From: Pseudomonas sp. UBA2684
Lineage (GTDB): Bacteria; Pseudomonadota; Gammaproteobacteria; Pseudomonadales; Pseudomonadaceae
Direction: 5' to 3'
NCBI GenBank assembly: GCA_002354655.1
Contig: DELY01000041.1
Location: forward strand, 12,734-76,733
Length of the DNA stretch: 64,000 nucleotides
Within the stretch, counting starts at the first letter, position 1; the number at the start of each line of letters is the position of its first letter. This document shows, piece after piece, positions 27,854 to 34,444 of the stretch. The notes under the pieces are model-generated. The model was not told the origin of the DNA. It worked only from the letters and a program-made list of their open reading frames with translations, and did no database searches. A program made the translations under genes and the position numbers.

Positions 27854-27876
27854 TTCCCGCCTGCCGCACCGATCCA

Positions 27877-27890
27877 TTGATTTGGATCAG
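27877..27890 (+). promoter_or_regulatory. Upstream ANR/FNR box
   Basis: TTGATTTGGATCAG matches the TTGAT-N4-ATCAA consensus in nine of ten defined positions. Its centre (27883.5) is exactly 51 bases upstream of the second box, which would place it near -92.5 relative to the inferred start of transcription at 27976. Confidence 0.75.
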
Positions 27891-27927
27891 GTCTTTCCCG
27901 CGCCCGCCAATCGCGCCCCCAGTCGCA

Positions 27928-27941
27928 TTGATCCAGATCAA
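27928..27941 (+). promoter_or_regulatory. Perfect ANR/FNR box of the ccoM promoter
   Basis: TTGATCCAGATCAA is a perfect match to TTGAT-N4-ATCAA. The centre at 27934.5 is 29.5-34.5 bases from a TAATGT (27964-27969) that fits a -10 element. If transcription starts near 27976, the box sits at -41.5, the classic class II position. Strong indication of low-oxygen activation by ANR. Confidence 0.85.
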
Positions 27942-28006
27942 TGTGTGCCTGCGCTGCCCTGAGTAATGTGGAGCCATCCCAGACAGGACTCACGCAGGAG
28001 GCAACC

Positions 28007-28123
28007 ATGTTTATCGATGTCGTAGTGCTCGCCGGTGTTGGCACCGTCGGCCTGATGTGCGCCTTCTTCGCAGGCGTCGGTTACTTCATCTGGAAGGATT
28101 CGCACAAGCGCAAGGCGCGCTGA
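28007..28123 (+). CDS. ccoM: cbb3 oxidase subunit CcoM-like peptide
   Basis: 38-aa single-span membrane peptide, MFIDVVVLAGVGTVGLMCAF followed by AGVGYFIWKDSHKRKAR. Length, one helix at about 6-28 and the FIWKDSHK-type ending agree with CcoM, the small subunit found in the P. stutzeri cbb3 cytochrome c oxidase. AGGAGG lies five bases before ATG 28007. The promoter carries two ANR/FNR boxes, as expected for a low-oxygen oxidase component. No cco operon is in the window, so the gene stands apart from its presumed partners. The family call is from memory of the peptide. Confidence 0.75.
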   Translation: MFIDVVVLAGVGTVGLMCAFFAGVGYFIWKDSHKRKAR

Positions 28124-28154
28124 ATCCCTCCACAAGAGGCACGCAAGGCAATTC

Positions 28155-28179
28155 GGGCGACTTCGGTCGCCCTTTTTTT
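28155..28179 (+). terminator. Terminator of ccoM
   Basis: GGGCGAC, loop TTCG, GTCGCCC, then seven T. It begins 31 bases after the ccoM stop codon. Bases 28180-28269 contain nothing else I can support. Confidence 0.9.
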
Positions 28180-28269
28180 GTCCGTTTTTTGCCTGCGGCT
28201 TGGGCGTGGGCGGCGGTACGGCTGCGGAGGTTGGCGCTAGCCCGTGGACTTGCCCGGCGCGCCTGGCTA

Positions 28270-29349
28270 TCAGTCCAGGCGCTTGGTCACCCGCGCCACC
28301 GCGATGCTCAGCATCAGCACGGCGAACACCAGCAGCGCGAGCATTTCCGGCCACAAGTCGAGCAGCCCGGCGCTGCGCAGCATGATGCCGCGCGCCAGGC
28401 GCAGGAAGTGGGTGAGCGGCAACAGCTCGGCGATCCACTGCGCGGCCCGGGGCATGCCGGCGAACGGGAACATAAAACCGGACAGCAGGATTTGCGGGAG
28501 GAAGGTGAAGAAGGCCATTTGCATGGCTTGGAACTGCGTCCGCGCCAGGGTCGAGATGAACACCCCGAGGGCCAGGCTGGCGACGATAAATAGCAAGGCG
28601 GCGCCGTACAGCTCCAGCAGCGAGCCGCGGATCGGTACCTGGAACAGCAGGCGGCCGGCCAGCAGGATCACCGTTACCTGAATCAGACCGATGCCGATGA
28701 ACGGCAGTACCTTGCCGAGGGTCAGCTCCCAGGGCGACAGCGGCGTAGCAATAAGCATCTCCAGGTTGCCGCGTTCGCGCTCGCGAACCAGGGCGATGGC
28801 GGTGAATAGCACCATGGTCATGGTCAGGATCACCCCGATCAACCCAGGCACGGTGTTCAGCGGCGCCAGGCGCTGCGGGTTGTACAGGTTGATCAGCGCC
28901 ACGCCCTGGCGACTCTCCCAGCCGGGCAGCGGATAGGCCGCCAGCTGCCGCGCCGAGGCTTGCACGCTCTGGTCGGAGCCATCCACCACCAGTTGCAGTG
29001 GCGGGCGATCATGGCGTTGCAGGCGCGCCTCAAAATTCGCCGGCACCACCAGGGCGGCGCTGATCTTGCCCTGGCGCAGCAGGCTGTCCAGTTGTTGCGG
29101 CGTGCTCAGCCGGTAGCGCAGGTTGAGCACCTGGCTGACGCCGATTTCCGCCACCACCTCACGTGAGCGCGCGGTGTTGGCCTGGTCCAGCACGGCGGCG
29201 TCGATACCGCGTACATCCATGTTGATCGCGTAGCCGAACAGCACCAGTTGCAGCAGCGGGATGCCGACGATCATGGCGACGGTCAGCCGGTCGCGGTGCA
29301 ACTGGCGCAGTTCCTTGACCACGATGGCGGCCAGGCGATGCAGGTTCAT
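28270..29349 (-). CDS. ABC-2 type efflux permease (YhhJ/YbhR-like)
   Basis: 359-aa permease with a first transmembrane helix near residue 20-40, a large periplasmic domain of about 130 residues, then five membrane spans. ALVRERERGNLEMLIATPLSPWELTLGK is the typical cytoplasmic loop of the ABC-2 family. LLSGFMFPFAGMPRAAQWIAELLPLTHFL is the second. ATG 29349 overlaps the end of the ATPase gene (ATGA). Only one permease gene is present, so it should act as a homodimer, unlike YbhS/YbhR of E. coli. Likely exports a drug, lipid or cation together with the HlyD-type lipoprotein. Confidence 0.85.
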   Translation of the reverse strand: MNLHRLAAIVVKELRQLHRDRLTVAMIVGIPLLQLVLFGYAINMDVRGIDAAVLDQANTARSREVVAEIGVSQVLNLRYRLSTPQQLDSLLRQGKISAALVVPANFEARLQRHDRPPLQLVVDGSDQSVQASARQLAAYPLPGWESRQGVALINLYNPQRLAPLNTVPGLIGVILTMTMVLFTAIALVRERERGNLEMLIATPLSPWELTLGKVLPFIGIGLIQVTVILLAGRLLFQVPIRGSLLELYGAALLFIVASLALGVFISTLARTQFQAMQMAFFTFLPQILLSGFMFPFAGMPRAAQWIAELLPLTHFLRLARGIMLRSAGLLDLWPEMLALLVFAVLMLSIAVARVTKRLD

Positions 29350-30284
29350 GGCGCGACCTGCAATGGTGTGCGGGTGACGGTGACGAATACGTCTTCCAGG
29401 TTCGCTTCGGTGTCCTCGATTCGCGCCTCGAGGTGGGTGGCGCGCAGGCGCTGTGCTATGCGCTGGCGCGCATCGGCGGTGGCGACCAGCACGCGCAGGC
29501 TGGCCCCGATCTGCGCCAGCGCCAGCACCTCCGGGAAGCCTTGCAGAGCACGTTGCGCCTGGCGCGGCTGGGCGCATTCGATCAACAGTGGGTGGCCGGG
29601 CAGGGCGTCCATCAGCTGGCGCGGGCTGCCATCTGCCACCAGACGGCCGGCATCGAGGATACCCAGACGCGTGCAGCGCTCGGCCTCGTCCATGTAGTGG
29701 GTGGAGACCAGTAGGGTGGTGCCGGCGTCGGCCAGCTCGAACAGCGAGTCCCAGAACTCGCGGCGCGATTGCGGATCGACGGCGCTGGTCGGTTCGTCGA
29801 GCAACAGTAGGTCCGGCTTGTGCAGCACCGCACCGGCCAGGGCCAGGCGCTGTTTCTGCCCGCCGCTGAGGCTGCCGGCCATCTGCCGGCGACGGTCGGC
29901 CAGCCAGTAACGCTCCAGCAGCTCCTCGATGCGCTGGCGCGCCGCGTGTTTAGCAAGGCCCTGTACGGTGGCGAGAAATTCCAGGTTCTCGGCGACGCTG
30001 AGGTCTTCGTACAGCGAGAACTTCTGCGTCATGTAACCGATGCGCCGTTTCAGCGCCTCGGCATCGCGGGGGATCTGGCAGCCAAGCACCTCGATCTCAC
30101 CGGCGCTGGGCAGCAACAGGCCACACAGCATGCGGATGGTGGTGGATTTGCCGCAGCCGTTGGGGCCGAGAAAGCCGAACACCTCGGCGCGGCGCACGCT
30201 GAGGTTGAGTTGGTCGACCGCGGTAAGCGTGCCAAAACGCTTGCTCAGGCCGCGCGCCTGGATTACCGACTCATGGCTGTTCAT
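29346..30284 (-). CDS. ABC-2 type efflux ATPase
   Basis: 312-aa ATPase. Walker A is GPNGCGKST at about 44-52, the signature is GSLSGGQKQRLALAGAVL, and Walker B is LLLLDEPTSAVDP. The YhhJ/YbhF-like middle contains DAEALKRRIGYMTQKFSLYEDLSV. A C-terminal CcmA-like extension with LEARIEDTEANLEDVFVTVT follows. The start is ATG 30284 (MNSHESVIQARGLSKRF), overlapping the HlyD-type gene by 14 bases. It is a single-domain ATPase, whereas YbhF of E. coli is a fused double one. Confidence 0.88.
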   Translation of the reverse strand: MNSHESVIQARGLSKRFGTLTAVDQLNLSVRRAEVFGFLGPNGCGKSTTIRMLCGLLLPSAGEIEVLGCQIPRDAEALKRRIGYMTQKFSLYEDLSVAENLEFLATVQGLAKHAARQRIEELLERYWLADRRRQMAGSLSGGQKQRLALAGAVLHKPDLLLLDEPTSAVDPQSRREFWDSLFELADAGTTLLVSTHYMDEAERCTRLGILDAGRLVADGSPRQLMDALPGHPLLIECAQPRQAQRALQGFPEVLALAQIGASLRVLVATADARQRIAQRLRATHLEARIEDTEANLEDVFVTVTRTPLQVAP

Positions 30285-31230
30285 CGTCGTGCTCGGCTTG
30301 CAGGGGCAAACCGGCCGGTAGTTGGCGCGCGGCAGCGCCGTGCAGGCGCAGCTCGGCACGGTACATCAGCCGGCTGGCATCGTCGCCGCTGAGGGCGAAA
30401 TACGGGGTGAAGCTGGCCTCGCTGCGGATGCTGCTGACGGTGGCGGCGAAGGGCTGTTCTATGCCTTCGACCTGCACGCGCATGGCGTCGCCCAGGGCGG
30501 TGTGCGGCCGCTGGCTAGCGGGGATGTAGACCCGCGCATAGGGCATCTCGCCGACCAGCAGGCTGGCCACTTCGGCGCCGCTTGGCGGTTGGTCGCCGGC
30601 CTTGAAGGGCAGGGCATCGACCCGGCCGGCCCGTGGCGCACGCACGTTCAGGTGTTCGCGGTCGAGCATAACCTGGGCGAGCTTGCCACGTGCGGCGTCC
30701 AGCGCAGCGGCAGCCTGCTCGAGCTGTTCGGGGCGGGTGCCGTTGCTCAGTTCGCGCAGTTGGGCATCGGCGTTACGCGTGGCGGCCTGACTCTGGTCGC
30801 GGCCGGCGCGGGCGCGGTCCAGCTCGGCAATGGCCACCTGGCCACGTTGGTAGAGCGCGGCAATACGCTGGAAATTGTGCTCGGCATTACGCTGCTCGGC
30901 ACGCTGGCGCGCCAGCGTGGCCTGTGCCGCGTCAAGGGTTTCACGGCGGGCGCCGTTGCTCAGCTCGTTGAGGCGGGCCTCGGCCTGGGCCACTTCGCCG
31001 CGCGCCTGGGCGATGCGCGCATCCTGGCGGCGTGGGTCGAGCGCCAACAGCAATTGTCCGGCCTCGACATACTGGCCCTCGGCGACGTGCCAACTGAGGA
31101 TGGTTTCCGAGGCCTCGGCAGGCACGCCGATGCGGTCCCATTCCAGGCTGCCGAGTAGCGCATCGTCGCCCGGCTGCTCGCAGCCGGCGAGCAGGGTGAC
31201 GCACAACAGGCCGGGCAGTAGTCTGGTCAT
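30271..31230 (-). CDS. HlyD-type membrane-fusion lipoprotein
   Basis: 319-aa periplasmic adaptor. The signal LLPGLLCVTLLAGC has a lipobox, with Cys17 as likely lipidation site. Biotinyl-lipoyl-like halves flank a long helical hairpin (RRQDARIAQARGEVAQAEARLNEL, repeated pattern to about residue 180). LSNGARRE and LSNGTRPE are near-duplicate turns of the hairpin. It would link the inner-membrane ABC exporter to the periplasm or an outer-membrane channel. ATG 31230 begins one base after the tetR stop, so it is the second gene in this four-gene operon. Confidence 0.85.
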   Translation of the reverse strand: MTRLLPGLLCVTLLAGCEQPGDDALLGSLEWDRIGVPAEASETILSWHVAEGQYVEAGQLLLALDPRRQDARIAQARGEVAQAEARLNELSNGARRETLDAAQATLARQRAEQRNAEHNFQRIAALYQRGQVAIAELDRARAGRDQSQAATRNADAQLRELSNGTRPEQLEQAAAALDAARGKLAQVMLDREHLNVRAPRAGRVDALPFKAGDQPPSGAEVASLLVGEMPYARVYIPASQRPHTALGDAMRVQVEGIEQPFAATVSSIRSEASFTPYFALSGDDASRLMYRAELRLHGAAARQLPAGLPLQAEHDDEQP

Positions 31231-31231
31231 T

Positions 31232-31888
31232 TCAGGCCTCCATCCCCTGTTCGAGCAGGGCGAGGGTGTGGCAGATCAGTGCTTCGTCGCCGATCTGCGG
31301 GTTGGCGAATATCCCGCGCCAGAGCGGCGCGGCGGCGTGCGGCAGCATGGTCAGGCCGATCAGCGAGACCACCAGTAAGCGTGGGTCGAGCGCGGGGTTG
31401 AGGTCGCCGCGCGCCTGGGCGGCGGCGAAGCGCTGGGCCAGCAGCAGAGGGATCAGTGGAGCGACGCGGGTGGTCAGCAGGTCACGTAGTGCACCGCCTT
31501 CGCAGAGGATTTCGCGCACCCACAACGGTGGAATCCACGGATGCCGGGTCACCATCTCGCTCATCCCGCGGACGAACTGGCTAACCAGTTCGCGTGGGCT
31601 GTCGCCGGCCTGTTGCAGGCGTGCGGCAACGCCTTGGATCAGCGGCAGCAAGCGCTCCTCCACCATGGCTTCGACCAGGCACGGCTTGTTGCCGAAGTAG
31701 TAATTGACCAGTGCCGGGGTGACACCGGCCTGCTGGGCGATGCCGCGCAGGCTGGATGCGTGGATGCCGGTATGAGCGAAGGCGTTCACGGCGGCGTCCA
31801 GCAGGCGTTCGCGCTGCGGGGCAGCGTCGGCAGTGGGGCGCCCTGGCGTACGGGCGGTTTTGTCTGGAGCGGGGGCTGATCTGTTCAT
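31232..31888 (-). CDS. TetR-family regulator of the efflux operon (CecR/YbiH-like)
   Basis: 218-aa TetR-family repressor. The helix-turn-helix is ERLLDAAVNAFAHTGIHASSLRGIAQQAGVTPALVNYYFGNK at about 26-67 (motif region named, not quoted in full). The C-terminal half with HPWIPPLWVREILCEGGALRDLL resembles the DUF1956 domain of CecR/YbiH, which controls the ybh ABC exporter. It heads the operon tetR-hlyD-ATPase-permease and probably represses its own promoter. The ATG at 31888 is only two bases from a 32-bp palindrome and has no ribosome-binding site, so the message may be leaderless. Confidence 0.82.
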   Translation of the reverse strand: MNRSAPAPDKTARTPGRPTADAAPQRERLLDAAVNAFAHTGIHASSLRGIAQQAGVTPALVNYYFGNKPCLVEAMVEERLLPLIQGVAARLQQAGDSPRELVSQFVRGMSEMVTRHPWIPPLWVREILCEGGALRDLLTTRVAPLIPLLLAQRFAAAQARGDLNPALDPRLLVVSLIGLTMLPHAAAPLWRGIFANPQIGDEALICHTLALLEQGMEA

Positions 31889-31890
31889 GT

Positions 31891-31922
31891 GCCATTAATT
31901 AAATACTTATTTAATTAATGGC
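31891..31922. promoter_or_regulatory. Perfect AT-rich palindrome, probable TetR operator
   Basis: GCCATTAATTAAATA (31891-31905), spacer CT, and TATTTAATTAATGGC (31908-31922). The 15-base arms are perfect and strikingly AT-rich within GC-rich surroundings. It sits right in front of the tetR start codon, as expected for an autoregulatory operator overlapping the promoter. Confidence 0.85.
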
Positions 31923-32084
31923 AAGCCCGGCGCCGAGGATTAAGCCGAGCGGTATATGACGCGCCGGCTACCGGCCTTGACATCGCCACGGCGCTGGGCG
32001 CCGCAGCTACTTTCAGCATAGAGCCACCTGTAGCCGTCAACCCCAGGTTGCCCGCTGGTCTGGCGCGGTGGGCGCGGGTGCCCT

Positions 32085-32122
32085 GACAGCACAAGACCGG
32101 CCTGAGCCGGTCTTGTGCTGTC
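32085..32122 (-). terminator. Terminator of the DUF1993 gene
   Basis: GACAGCACAAGACCGGC and GCCGGTCTTGTGCTGTC are perfect 17-base arms around CTGA. It starts 14 bases after the stop codon at 32136. There is no long T-run, so the fit to a classic terminator is incomplete. Bases 31923-32084 hold nothing recognisable. Confidence 0.75.
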
Positions 32123-32135
32123 GCGCGGCGGCGCC

Positions 32136-32642
32136 TCAGCGGGTGCCGAGGAAGTCGCGCTTGCCGATCTCGACGCCGTTGTGGCGCAGGATGGCGTAGG
32201 CGGTGGTCAGGTGGAAATAGAAGTTCGGCAGCACGTGGTCGAGCAGGAAGGCCTGGCCCTGGAAGTGGGTTTCCTTGTCGCGACGCTTGAGGGTCACGGT
32301 GCGCTCTTCGCTGCCGTCGATCTGCTCGGCGCTGATGCCTTGCAGGAAGGCCAGGGTCTTGGCGATGCGTGCTTGCAGCTCGGCGAAGCTGGTTTCGTCG
32401 TCGGCATAGCTCGGTGCTTCGCTGCCGGCCAGCAGGGCGGCGCCGGCTTTCACGCCGTCGCAGGCGATCTGTACCTGACGGCTGAGCGGGAACATGTCCG
32501 GCGCCAGGCGCGCGTTGAGGAAGACGCTCTGCTCGATTTTCTTGCTCTCGGCGTGGGCGGCGGCGATGCCAAGGATGGTCGACAGGTTGCTCAGTTGACG
32601 GGTGAAGACCGCAACGGACACGTGGTACATGGACAGGGACAT
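32136..32642 (-). CDS. DUF1993 family protein
   Basis: 168-aa helical protein of DUF1993, a DinB-like four-helix family. MSLSMYHVSVAVFTRQLSNLSTIL and the RLAPDMFPLSRQVQIACDGVK block are typical. The histidines in FLLDHVLPNFYFHLTTAYAILRHNGVEIGKRDFLG are in the positions such proteins would use to bind metal. Biochemical function unknown. ATG 32642 follows a region with TCTCCAGT on the plus strand, giving GGAGAATTCC on the coding strand, a good ribosome-binding site. Monocistronic. Confidence 0.82.
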   Translation of the reverse strand: MSLSMYHVSVAVFTRQLSNLSTILGIAAAHAESKKIEQSVFLNARLAPDMFPLSRQVQIACDGVKAGAALLAGSEAPSYADDETSFAELQARIAKTLAFLQGISAEQIDGSEERTVTLKRRDKETHFQGQAFLLDHVLPNFYFHLTTAYAILRHNGVEIGKRDFLGTR

Positions 32643-32698
32643 GGAATTCTCCAGTAAGGCGGTTGGTAGTGCGTAATCCGGCGCAAGGGCAGGAATAG

Positions 32699-32777
32699 CG
32701 TAGGGAAGCTGGTGGGTTATGGCGTTCGTAATCGGTGTAACTCGTAATTTTTAACGCATGCGCCAACCCACCCTACG
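32699..32777. repeat. Inverted repeat of the GGTGGGTT family
   Basis: GCTGGTGGGTTATGGCGTT near 32709-32727 and AACGCATGCGCCAACCCACC near 32753-32772 pair with interruptions. The outer CGTAGGG and CCCTACG also match. It fills the spacer between the MaoC-like and DUF1993 genes and shares its core with the elements at 6451 and 17986. Confidence 0.6.
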
Positions 32778-32787
32778 GATTGGCTGC

Positions 32788-33258
32788 TCAGCCGATGGTG
32801 ATCGGCGGCAGTTCGGCCAGTTCGACGGTTAGCTGTTTACGCGGCGCGAGAATTTCCGCTTCGCCGTCCACCACCAGCTCGTCGCGCTGATTGAACACGC
32901 GAGTGGCCACACGCACGCGGAACTTCGGCAGTTTTTCGAGGATTTCCAGACGCACGGTGAGGGTATCGCCGAGCTTGACCGGCGCGGTGAAGCGCATGGT
33001 CTGGCCGATATAAATAGTGCCCGGGCCGGGCAACTCGCAGGCCACCGCCGCGCTGATCAGCGCACCGCTGAACATGCCGTGGGCGATGCGCTCTTTGAAC
33101 ATGCTGCTGGCGGCGTAGTCGGCATCCAGGTGCACCGGGTTGCGGTCGCCGGAAACTTCGGCGAACAGCTGGATATCGCGTTCTCCGACGGTGCGGCTGT
33201 AACTGGCGGTCTGGCCGACTTCGAGGGCGTCGTAAGGCGTGTTGCTGCTTTGGCTCAT
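32788..33258 (-). CDS. phaJ4: MaoC-like (R)-specific enoyl-CoA hydratase, PhaJ4-like
   Basis: 156-aa hot-dog-fold hydratase. The catalytic block is FAEVSGDRNPVHLDADYA with the Asp/His pair, and FKERIAHGMFSGALIS is the second MaoC signature. It would convert trans-2-enoyl-CoA to (R)-3-hydroxyacyl-CoA, linking beta-oxidation to polyhydroxyalkanoate. Synteny with fadD1, fadD2 and an alpha/beta hydrolase is what I recall for phaJ4 of Pseudomonas. Start: ATG 33258, overlapping the hydrolase stop (33255). The frame runs further left but only as a shadow. Confidence 0.82.
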   Translation of the reverse strand: MSQSSNTPYDALEVGQTASYSRTVGERDIQLFAEVSGDRNPVHLDADYAASSMFKERIAHGMFSGALISAAVACELPGPGTIYIGQTMRFTAPVKLGDTLTVRLEILEKLPKFRVRVATRVFNQRDELVVDGEAEILAPRKQLTVELAELPPITIG

Positions 33259-34217
33259 GGCTGAATCTCCTGGAGCTGTGAGTGGCGTTGGCGGGGCAAG
33301 CGCAGGGCTTGCTCGAGCCAATCGATCAGGTAGGCGGTGACTTCGTCGCGATTGCTCTCGTTGAGCAGTTCGTGGCGGGCGTCCGGGTAAATCTTCAGGT
33401 GCACCTGCTTATTGCCGGCCTGGCGCAGGGCGTTGGCCAGCGCCTCCAGGCGTTTGCCGTTGCTGACTGGGTCGCAGGCGCCGCCGATGACCAGCAGCGG
33501 CAGGCTGCTGTCGATCTGCGCGAGGTTTTTCACTGGGGTGATCTGTTGCAGGCCACCGAGCAAGTCGATCCACAGTTGATTGCCGCAGCGGAAGCCGCAC
33601 AGCGGATCGTTGACGTACTTGTCGACCTCGGCCGGATCGCGGCTCAACCAGTCGAACGCGGTGCGCGTGGGCTTGAAGGCCTGGTTGAACGAGCCGAAGG
33701 AGAGGAACTCGATCAGCGCACTGCGTCCGGTCGGGCCTTGGCGCCAGCGTTCGAGGTGAGCGAGCCGCTGTGCCACACGGTACAGCGCCACCGGCTGGTA
33801 GTTGGAGCCAGACAGAATCGCCCCTTGCAGACTGCAACTGTGCTGCATCAGGTAGGCTTGGCCGATATAGCTGCCCATGCTGTGGCCGAGCAGGAAGATC
33901 GGGGCTTGCGGGTGGGTTTGGCGAATCTGGTGATTGAGGCAGGCGAGGTCGCCTACCACTTGTTGCCAGCCATTGTCGTCGGCGTAATGGCCGAGCATGC
34001 CGTGTTCGGCGGTCTTGCCATGGCCGCGCTGGTCGTGGGCATAGAGCTCATAACCTGCGGCCACCAACGCTGCGCCCAACCGCGCATAGCGACCGCTGTG
34101 TTCCGCCATGCCGTGCGCCACCATGACCACCGCTTTGGGCGGCTGCTCGGCGAACCAGCGGTTCACATAAAGAGGGGCGGCATCGCTGCTACTGAGCCAA
34201 AACGCATCGTGGAGCAT
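33255..34217 (-). CDS. Alpha/beta hydrolase, monoacylglycerol-lipase-like
   Basis: 320-aa serine hydrolase (Hydrolase_4 type). The oxyanion region is MVAHGMAEHSGRY, the nucleophile elbow is GHSMGS at about 112-117, the acid is Asp in GGACDPVSNG, and the catalytic His is in DARHELLNE. This is the lysophospholipase/monoglyceride-lipase pattern. With the fatty-acid genes around it, release of fatty acids from partial glycerides or lysophospholipids is plausible. No signal peptide. The stop overlaps the phaJ4-like start by four bases, giving a two-gene operon divergent from fadD2. Confidence 0.85.
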   Translation of the reverse strand: MLHDAFWLSSSDAAPLYVNRWFAEQPPKAVVMVAHGMAEHSGRYARLGAALVAAGYELYAHDQRGHGKTAEHGMLGHYADDNGWQQVVGDLACLNHQIRQTHPQAPIFLLGHSMGSYIGQAYLMQHSCSLQGAILSGSNYQPVALYRVAQRLAHLERWRQGPTGRSALIEFLSFGSFNQAFKPTRTAFDWLSRDPAEVDKYVNDPLCGFRCGNQLWIDLLGGLQQITPVKNLAQIDSSLPLLVIGGACDPVSNGKRLEALANALRQAGNKQVHLKIYPDARHELLNESNRDEVTAYLIDWLEQALRLPRQRHSQLQEIQP

Positions 34218-34444
34218 GGCGAATCCTTAGGCCTGCAAGAGTGCGGCATTGTAGAGCCAGGCGATGGGCTTTTCCCAGCTGAACGGCGTGGACGAAGATT
34301 CACGCGGTCAATGACGCTGCCGCAAGTATTTGCGCCTTGCGGCATAGCTGCTAAGTTCGCCACAGGCTCTTACGCGCGGCTGCATGAGGTGATGCAAGGC
34401 GTGCCGATCAGGGCAGACACTTTCAGGGGAAGAGGATAAAAATA

